Of a DNA stretch of 36,673 nucleotides, positions 11,001 through 21,300 are shown piece by piece. The notes beneath the pieces are model-generated. The model ran no database searches, was not told where the DNA came from, and saw only the letters and a list, made by a program, of their open reading frames with translations. Source of the stretch: Cruorifilaria tuberocauda (taxonomy: Eukaryota; Nematoda; Chromadorea; Rhabditida; Onchocercidae). A program made the position numbers and the translations under genes. The number at the start of each line of letters is the position of its first letter. Position 1 is the stretch's first letter. The stretch covers positions 1 to 36,673 of the forward strand of contig JABVXU010000533.1 of NCBI GenBank assembly GCA_013365365.1, read 5' to 3'.

Positions 11001-14000
11001 AAGCAAACAGCCACCTTTGCTGCCAAGACAGCTGAATACAAAAACCATCCGATCCATGTGTATTTGACTTTAGCATCTGCAGCATATTTTCAATTAAATG
11101 TTCTATTTGTCTAACAATAATTCACACTAAAGGTCTTGTTAAGTACTATATAAGTATTGATTGAGTGCAATTAAAGTTTTCTGTACCTGTAGAGCAAGCA
11201 TCTTCCATATGTTGTTGGTTTCTTCGTACTACTATAACAAGGAGCCATATGAGGATAACAATGACGAGTGAATCGGCTCCTATCCAGGTGTACCAAATAT
11301 TGTCTTTCAGAACAGTTAAGTAATAGAAGTCTAGAAGGCCAAATTGTAAAATTACAAGTGCCAAGCACAGAATGAAGAGAAATACGTCGATGCACCCACG
11401 TAAATAACGATCTGCAAGTATAAATAATTTTTCTGTATCCTCACTTCAAAAATTATTTTCACAAAATTTTCTGGTTATTGACATATTGATACATTTTATC
11501 ATGGGATGGTTATTTTCCATGGACAATTTCAAGGATGGGACAGGATAAAACTTTTGATCAGTTTTATATGTCTGTTAGTACTATAGTTTATCATGCAAAT
11601 TTAAAATACAGCGTTATTAAATTTTAAAATTCACTGGTGCAGTGAATTTTAGGATCTGGTTACTTTTTATTCTCGAAATTTAATCTTTTTATATTTTTGG
11701 GTTATGTATACGGTCTGAATTCACTTTTGGTATCAGGATAGTAAAGTTATCATAGTGCCATGATAATCGAATTATTAATAAAATCCTATTATAACATTTA
11801 ATTCAAAAACTGGAAAATGTTTCATCTTCTACCGATCATTATTTATAATTGTATTAAATTTAAATTCATTTATTATTATACTTTAATACAATGAATAATT
11901 GGCCAGCTTACTTGGTGTGACACTCATCTTCGTCGGTGATGTTGTTGAAGAAACAAATTGTGTATTTCTATTGTTAGAAGTGAATTTTTCTGGAAGAAAA
12001 CTTTCTTCTAATATGCCTGAATAGAATGATTCGTGAGGAATGCGCTCTTCCGCGTTCTCCTCGATGGCCTCTTCAGCGGCCTGGCGCTCCTCCGAAATAC
12101 TCTGATTTTCTACAAATCCTGAAATATTTGCATTAATTAGAAACCAGATATTGGACGATTTATGAAGCATTGCTTGTCGGAAGTGAGTGGTAAAAATTTT
12201 TTGTGCGAAAAGGAAGAAAGGAGATAAATAATTGATAAATATTCTCGTTATTCCATATCCTTGGATAATTTCGGCAAACAAGAATCATAAGTGGTATAGA
12301 TAGAGAGCGTAAGAATCAGAAGATTTATTTAAAGTGCTTGTTAAGCTGTGCTTGATGAGATGAAAATATGGAAATTGGCATGAGATGATTCGGAAGTGCT
12401 TCTTATTCGACCTGAATTTGGCATAATTTGTTTCGTGTACTAGGATCTTTTTTTAATTCCTCTGATAAAAATCAGTATGGGAAGCTTTAGATATTATTAA
12501 AAGCAGAAAGATAATTGTACTGTAGAAAAATTAATGCTAGATTATGATTTTCCCTAAGGATTTAGACAATTTTTTTATTTTGCTAATTACTTTGCTAGAA
12601 GGTTGAATAATTTCAGAAAAGATTTTTTCTCTTACTTTGTTAAATTGTTATAAACTAACAAATATATACAAAGTTTATATGAAATTATTTATTTTGGAAT
12701 TGCAAGAACAAAGGTGCGAAGTTGTAGCTATGTCATTTCTCAGAACCATAAAGCTTAGATTATGTGAATTTTCGGGGGTAAAACTTTACAAATATTATAC
12801 AAGAAACCAATAGTGTATCTCATGGTGCATAGATCACGTGATTTAATTGCTTAATTAGGACGTAAAAAGCAGGTATGGTGCTGATTTGATTATTTCTTTG
12901 CCCTAAAGTTATAATTAAAATTCGCAGTTCAACTTTTTAAGTAAGTATGAGTAAGAAATTTGAAGTGTTGTTGAAAGTGGTATAAATTGCATACATAATA
13001 GCTAAAGGGATCGATTAATTCTATTCATGGTCACAGAACGAGTTCTATTATAAGAAATAGATTTAAGCTTAGTTACAACATATGTGTAATTTAATAGAGA
13101 ATAGAATGGAAGGAGAATATCGGAGATTAGCCGAGTCTCCAGGCGTCAGCTGCGTGTTATTGTCCATTAGAAACGGTGTAGATTGAATAAAGAATACACT
13201 ATTTCTGGTATTCTCTAAGCTTAAGTTCTAAGCAAAAGCAAAAGCAGCGGTGCAGTAATTGTAGGGGGAGACTTATCGAAAACCTAAAAATCCATTCAGC
13301 GTGAGTGTAAGATAGTCCTACATTAGCATGGACTTAGGTAGTGTAATAATCAAACTATGCCCAGAATTTTAAACATTATTATTATCATTATTTCAATTCT
13401 AAGCAAATGAATGTAATATTAAGAGGTTTTTGATAATTAGTTCAAAAAGCCATATGGGATAAGAATTTGCCAACAGCATTTCATAATAAGGATTTAAAAT
13501 GTAGATGACAAACGAATATATTGATTTCCTGAAATATCAGAAAAATAATTTCCTTGACAAAAACTTAATAATTCATTCACTATAAGTGTAAGATCATCTT
13601 TTATTGGCATGGATAATACAGTTGAGATTTGATATCTGAAAATAACTAGAGCAAAATCAAGTAACAGTAGAATTTTAACCAGGACTCAAAGATTGAAAAG
13701 TTTTACCAAAAAATAACGAAGTATCTCTAAATTTTCGTTCTGTAAATTCTATATCTAATCTTTTCAGTAGATGTCATCACGATATTAACAGCTGTTTATG
13801 TTAGCAGCTAATGCAAGGACAGTAATACAGGTCTATTAATATCTCTTACTGAACTTACTGACGACTATCAGTAGTTTTGACAGTTTAAAAGAAAGTGAAA
13901 GAAAAGATTAATTCTAATTCATAAGCAAACTATCGATTTATGATACCAGCAAGCAGTTGATTAAATCAAAATTTGGAATCTTTAAAAATGAACTAAATTA

Positions 14001-15284
14001 ACTAATTTAAAATATCACTGTAATAATATATGATTACTATTGTTACTAGTGAAGACATAAAGAGAACATAGCTTATATCGGGAGATTAACATGTAGTTAA
14101 TGAAGCAGTGTTGAGCATCACCACGGTAAACATCCACAAACATTTGTTTGCTTGTCTACTTGAAAGGAATATTATTTCCTCGGCATTCTGTTATTTATAT
14201 ATATATATATATATAATACACGTGTGTGCGTGTATGTGTTGTGTGTATGTGTGTTTGTGTGTACGTGTCTATCTGTCTATATTTCTTTATATATAAAACT
14301 CACTCAAAATCAATTTATGTTGGAGGAAGATATTGTATTTCTTAAAATCTGCCATTACAAAATTTCTGAGTTTCATTCCTCATTCAATTGCTATAATATA
14401 ACATGTGCAAACAGATGTTATATTTATTTTTTTAATTTGCATTTGTAATTTATAAACCATTGTTATCTATCCATTTTCCGTAATTAATGTTGCATAATTA
14501 GTTCATAGCTGATTATGAAATGAAATTTTAGTGTTTCACAGCATGACTGATACTAGATGAGGATGAAGAAGTAATGATTGTGTGAACATACTCCCGAATT
14601 TACTGATCCGTTCCATATAACTGGCAAATTAAGTATAAATTTTTTGAGACGTATAGGTGGACAAGTTGAAAATGCTCATTTGGAATTGTAGATAAACGGA
14701 AGTGAGAAATTTAATCATGTATATATATTGCCGTTAGGCAATCATAGTTACAGTTGTTAACGTTACTAAATTACGAAGACGTAGCAATGGAACAAGAGAG
14801 AATTGTGATTATTTCACGTTCAAAAAAGAAGTAACAAATATGTAGCTTTTCTAGGCTTGCATGTCGCAAATAGTAAATGGCAAAACTGAAAATTATATAT
14901 ATATATATACATATATCACTGTGTAGATCCGTGGGATCGATGCTATCCAACTCCCAGAAGCGTGAAGCGTAAGTGAAGAAAGCTAGGAACTATGAAAGGT
15001 TGTTATGGTGTAATAAAGAGAGTGATCGAGATGAGATAAATTGGCCGGTGTGGAGGAGATTCTCGAGAATAGATGAGAGAGATTGCGAAAAACGAGATCT
15101 GTCCCTTTGTCTCTCTGTCTTGGCACTCACCAATACCATTTATGCCTTCCAAGCGGTATCTCCGTGACGACATTGTGGGTCGTGTATATATCAACTAAGT
15201 GCTTTTAATATGCGACAAACATTTTACCCCGTATTACGCGTTAAAATTACTGATGTGAATGAACAAGCGAGGTTGTGCGTGTGT

Positions 15285-15322
<38 letters not shown>

Positions 15323-18300
15323 ATTATGTATGTGTCTGTGGTAGATCTTACCGTGTGATCATCAGCGTTTGACGTCTATTCAAACCACATTAGATTGTTT
15401 ACGAGTTGAAATGATGTCTGGATCTCCAACCGTCGGTCATTTGTTCATATCTGTCTGCTCACTTCAACTCGCATGAATAGATGATGATGGATATTTGAGT
15501 AGCTTGATGATGGACACTCTTCAAACCGGCAATCATTCAATGCCATTATTAGTTGGCTCTTACCTTTGCCATCATAGTTAGAAATTCTCATACGGAGGAC
15601 AAGGTGAAATGTATTTTAAAATCAATTCGACTTTATCGGAAATGTGAATTTAGGACGTGGGATGAAAATTATTGATTTTAGATTAATGGATTTCTGGATG
15701 AGTCACTATGGGAAATATTTCTTGATGTCATCGCTATAATCTAAATTATATTAAATGCATGCTTTATCCAAGTTGAAAAACATAAAACGATACAGTGATT
15801 AATAGCAGATTCTGAAAAGGGAAATTATCTGATCTTATCATGCAAAATTGTTAAAGAATGAAATATGAAGTGGGTTAAGTATTATTATTCAGCGATACGT
15901 AGAATATATATGTTAACTAAACGAATAATCCAAATAAAAAGAAATTTAAAAATTGGTATGGTGGAAGAAAACAGATGTGAGCAGAGGATTCAAGAAAAAA
16001 CCGGAAGAATTCCTTTTGGGTAGAGATTGCGTTTTTAAAGGGAAAACAGAATGGTCTTGAATGAGTGTAAAATAAATTTAGCTGCAATAAATCAGTAATA
16101 TGGTATGGTCAGTAATTGAAGAGGTGATATTAGAATAAAAAATGCTTTTAAAACGCGAAATTAATTTGAAACGGAGTTATTTCGAATATATAACTCCTCT
16201 CTTAATAATTAATGAGTGAAACGAAATAAAATTTTGAAAGTTTCACTTATGAGTATTATTTTCTGGATCAGTGATTTGCAAAGAAAAGAAATCGAAGGCC
16301 CGCAAATTTCCCTTGAGTTTTCGCTTAGAAGTTACTTTAAATGAATCAAAAAAAATTTTTTATTTAAAGAGGATAGTATTGAGTTATGTTGCATCAGGTC
16401 GTACTTTCCTACTTTTTATCGCGTTTTGCAGCAACATTTATTCTGTTATTTTACCGGACAAGAATATTCGTTATAAGTAGACATAAGTTATACTGGAAAA
16501 GAAAAGAAACGGGTAGTTTTAAAGAAGTTCGTTTGTGTGTAAATATTTGAATGAAAGAAAATGATGCAGTCTGAAGGGATGAGATACATCCATACATAAA
16601 CGTATTTATCTAACATCTCGGTGCAATTTCAGGCTTCCTTTAGCATTTTAATCAAATTCTCTATAATTGATTAGAAAATGGATTGGTTTGTATAGCTCAG
16701 AGTGGAAATGAAGAGGATAGAGAAAAAGGGAAAGAGATATATGCATATATTGCTTATTCCCGAATAATATATAACATTTCTACTAATAAAATAACAAGAT
16801 AACCGATACATAAATCTCAGCTAGTATATCAAAAGCAGCAAATCTCAAAAATTTTCCGAAAGATTTAGTGATTTTAAAAAATCAGATTATATAGGTTTGC
16901 ATTCGAGTATACATAATTTTTGGATCATTATTTTTACACTAATTTACGAATCAAATAAGAGTGTAAAAACAGAAGTAGAATTAAAATCTGCTAATCAGTG
17001 TCTATTTCTTTGTATAATGGTATGCTATAATAGTATAGTAAACGAAATATAATTGTAGTCGTTTTACAATAGAAAACATTCAAGTTATTTGCAAATCGTT
17101 TATTTATAAATCCTAGATATGACTTAGCAATTCATAAATTGAAGACCTTATAATTCTGATTGATTCTAAATTTAAAACAATATTGTATACATACCTCCAT
17201 CAATGTTAAGCGTCACAATAGCAGGCGGTTTCTTTATGGTCATTCAATCGGCCGTCGAAGTATTATCTGTCCCGTTGGGGAGGATGAGTTTTATGAGGAT
17301 AGCAGTGGAGGTAGTAGGTAGTAGCAGTAGAGCAGCAGTAATAGTAGAAGAAGGAAGAGGAGTGGGAGGACTAATAGTAATAGTAGTAGTAGTAGTAGTA
17401 GTAATATAATAGTGAATTTGGGGTTTGACGAAGAAGCATAACGAGAACCCTGCTTGGTTTGTTAGAATCGATATAATAGCAGAGTTTGAAATAGAAGAAG
17501 AAAATGAAATGAAAATGTGGAGGAGTGGAAATGGGGATATAAGGAGAAAAGGAGGTGGAGACAAGCCTTATGCTTTATATTTCTCATAAGTATATAATTA
17601 ATTATTCCACTTTTATATGTGTTATATTGTATAAGTGTTACTTGAGATTTTGAAGGAAATTGAAAAGATAGAAGTAGCACTTACATTACTGCACCTGCAA
17701 AAACTCGGTAATTCGAATCGAGAAGCCGAATCTTATGAGTTATTAGCAATCCAGTAATGGTGTTTTAAAACAACATGACCTTAATTGTAATTACTATTAT
17801 TGTTATGCTTAGAAACACATATTGGAATGATTAAAGAATTAGGCTATATTATTGCAGTATGTTTGATTGGTGATCATTTTCTTCCGAGAATCATACCTTT
17901 TTATGTTCAGTATCAATAACACTTTAGGGAGTAATAGTATAGAAGGAAAATGGCACTTAGCAAATTTTCAGAGCGAAGCTAATAGGTAATCCATACCTTA
18001 ATTTCCATGTTTTGTATCGCTCTCCGCAATTCCTATTATGTTAATCTCTCGCTTTTCCTAAACATGAAATTGTGTAATTCATGTTATTTATCCCTAGGCA
18101 TGAGAATTCTCGGTAGTCTAGGTAATTTGTTTGTGGGATATTTAATCGTAATGAAGAAATACTTTCAACTAAAAATTTGATCGCAACTCATTCTGTTAAT
18201 ATTTGAGAAACCGAATCTTGGCATAACATTTATACCAAACTAGTCATTTGGGATTATTTGTTCAGAAGAAATTCGCAGTTAACAGCGACAACTCGTTTAG

Positions 18301-21300
18301 TGATTTGCCATTCATTGTTATGAAAAGCAACATTCCTTAGTAATCAGCTATCTTAATTTTAACAATTTAACAAATCTCACTCATTCTATTCTGAAAACAG
18401 CTGCCGGGAACGACTTTATAGCTTTTCAAATTTTTGAATTTGAAATAAATTCACACTAACTGAGAATTCGTTGTAAATAGCATATATATGGTTGAAAAAG
18501 TGGACGGAAGTATTAGCAGAAAAAAAATTGTCTGAATGTAGTAGTGATTGATTGGATAGATGCATTACATATGCTGCTGTCACTGGGCATTAAGCTTATA
18601 GATACATGTCAAAATGTACTGCTGTCAATAAATATTAAGCTTTCATATACATGTCAGATTTTGATGGGATGAAGCATGCATTTATAAATTCCGAATCAGA
18701 AAATTCACATTAAATACTAACAACTGAAAATGACTATTTTTTTGTTCAAGTGAATTGCTATGATACTAGGTTGGTTGTCAAGGCTGCTGGAAGAATTATA
18801 ATTTGAGATTTTGTTATTGAAGCGGAAAGAAATGATTTCATTAAATAATATTGCGATCAGCTAGTGCATTATTGATGGTTGAAGTCATGGTTTACCATTA
18901 TTTGTCTCATATACATTAATGAAAATGAAAGTTTTCTGTTAAAGAAAATTTTTTGGAAATTTTTAAGTTTTTTTGCCAATGCGGAATATATTTTGTATTA
19001 GAAGATTCAAAAGATTCGGAAAATTGAGATGTTTTTTAGATAAAGATGGTAAACTTCAAAGAGAAAAGAAATGAAAAAAGGTCTCGGGAGACTTTAGGAA
19101 TTCCTAAAAAAGCGAGCCTTTTTTCCGAAAAATCATATAGAGAAAACAAAATGCTCTTTATTTTCTCTGGTTTTATGCTTGTATTGCTCAATGCAAGAAT
19201 TGGGCAATATGACCAATGCTAACCATTGTCATTAATCATATTGATAGTTGAATGTGAAGATGTCTATGATACGTCTCGCCATAGTGTAGTGCATCATACT
19301 ATTTTTTGCATTTAAAGCCAAATAATGGTCGTTTTTAAATTCAAATCTTCCTCATTCGTTCATCGGATATATTCTCAAATTTTCCAATGATTAGAAACTA
19401 AAATTTGCTTGAAACATTCCAGAAGACTATTAACTGAATTTCAAAGTGGTATTTGAACTGCGCATTAGTAAATTGAAGCGCTTATGCTATGAGAATTTCT
19501 CAGTTTATTGTTGCCCTTAAATATGAAATTATCATTAATGACAAAAAGTATCACTAAGGAATGCCTTTGCAGGAAGTGCATGCAATTGTTGAGGATCTTT
19601 CCCTGAAACTTGGAAAATCGGGTGAGAAATGGTTACAATCAGCAACAAAAAAGCCGAAATATTTCGAGTTTACACCGGTCGAGCTTTATGCCATCACAGA
19701 AAGGATGAAATTGGCTGAACCAACAACAAATGGTATGCTGTTTCTTGCTTAGATTTTTTGGGCACTGTTTTCCCGTTCGTGAAATACTGTGTATTGAAAA
19801 AAATAAAAAAACTGCTGTATTACTATTCTTTCTTTAAAAGTACTAAAAATTATTAGGCTCTTCTTTTCCAAAAGAAAAGATTTTATAACTATTTTCATGA
19901 AAAAACTATTTCCGAAGCTACTGACAATCATTAATACGTTTGAGGTGATGGAAAGGTGGATGTTGCTAATTATGTAGAGTTTCTGCATAATGTTCGAAAT
20001 TTAAAAATTCGAGGTGCTCGAGGTTATGTCGGCACATCGAATATCATATGGAATTCTCTACCTTTCGGTCTCAATCTCTGTAAAAATATTACAGCACTTT
20101 GGGTAGGCTTTGCATTATTAACAGTAATTTTGAATATAAAATTGAGTTTTTTAATATTCTTGGCAAGAACTGTTAGCCAGTAGAACAAAATTAGTATGTG
20201 TAAATTGTCAATGTCAATTAATAGGCATATCACTATTTCAGATAACCGACTTTGATGTGCGCATGATTCATGATTTATATTCGGTGCGTAGTACGTGTAA
20301 ACGGGTGGTCATCCATTATTCTATGAAAAAACTTTCTGTTAGTTTTCTCCCTGAATTCCATTAATTAGCTGTCCCTATCTGTTGGAAGCTGTAACTTTTT
20401 TTCATCTTCATAAAAGCGAATAAATTATGGCTGCGTTCACAGGTTTTTCTGAGGAAGGATTTTATTTTTTTTAAGGATTTTCTCCTAGAACCCGATGAAA
20501 TGCTGCCAATTGAAAACCAAGAGAAATGGTCTCCTCTCGAAGAAGTTGATTTTTCATTCAATGAACTTGAAGAAATTGATGAAAGCATTGTAGGTTTTAT
20601 GATGAATAAATGCAGCTATAAATTTAAACAAAAGCAAACCAACTAATTAGTTAAAATTAGTGTGCAAAAACTGCTAGTATAACTTTTTATTCTTGGTTTA
20701 TTCTTTCATAGTATTTTTTAGAGTGTTCTTTTATGTTGTTAAAATTTGAATGAATTACAGATTTTGCTCAACTTGATATGGAAAATGAACTTATCACATA
20801 ATCTTCTTACGGGTATTGGAGATCATTTGCAACATCTGACGATGCTGACTGAACTTAATCTCTCACATAACGCCATTGAAGATTTAGATATGTGGTATAT
20901 GAAACTGGGTAACGTAAAACGCCTCTATCTCGCTGGCAACAAAATATCTACACTTAATGGTACCTTTGATTAATTTATAATTGTGGATGGTTTAATTTAT
21001 GGAATTATAAACTTGTTTCAGCAGTTTTTTTTTAACTTTCCATTCAACAGTATGTCATGATTTCATGTCTTATTTAAAAATTTTTGTTTTTACAGGATTG
21101 CATAAGTTATATTCCTTAGAGTTTCTCGATTTGGCCGATAACAGTGTGGCTTCTCCTGATGAAATTCGAGCACTGGGTGCTCTTCCTTGTTTAGATCATC
21201 TGATTTTGCGCGGCAATCCAATTCGGGAAGTTATTGAATATAGGATAAAAGTTCTGGAACACTTTGGAGAAAGAGCCGCCGAGGTTGTTTGCGTGATTCG

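Larger units (their letters stand above)
12119..15130 (-). other. First intron of the TMEM121-like gene
   Basis: About 3.0 kb. It contains diverged direct repeats at 13281-13332 and 13559-13612, TA and TG microsatellites at 14196-14275 and 14897-14918, and a less AT-rich island at 13120-13320 with no convincing exon. Confidence 0.5.
15338..19560. other. Intron remainder without recognised genes
   Basis: The promoter and 5' flank of the antisense TMEM121-like gene should lie at its left end. It contains a GTA/GAA-rich tract (17309-17406) and a small duplication (18571-18655). No exon with splice support was found on either strand. Confidence 0.5.
9008..19572 (+). other. 10.6 kb nischarin intron hosting an antisense gene
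   Basis: Donor GTTAGT at 9008 and acceptor cctttgcag ending at 19572. It contains the whole TMEM121-like gene on the opposite strand (9840-15173). The 15174-19572 part has microsatellites and small duplications but no recognised exon. Confidence 0.88.

Noticed and set aside
13080..13167. Minus-strand start MDNNTQLTPG as an alternative first exon of the TMEM121-like gene
   Set aside because: Every available donor gives an immediate stop codon when joined to the 12118 acceptor.
17203..17564. Val-rich and Thr-rich open frames on both strands
   Set aside because: They are translations of the GTA triplet repeat.
17700..17735. Sequence resembling a tRNA T-arm (ggtaattcgaatcgag)
   Set aside because: No acceptor stem, D-arm or anticodon arm at the right spacing.
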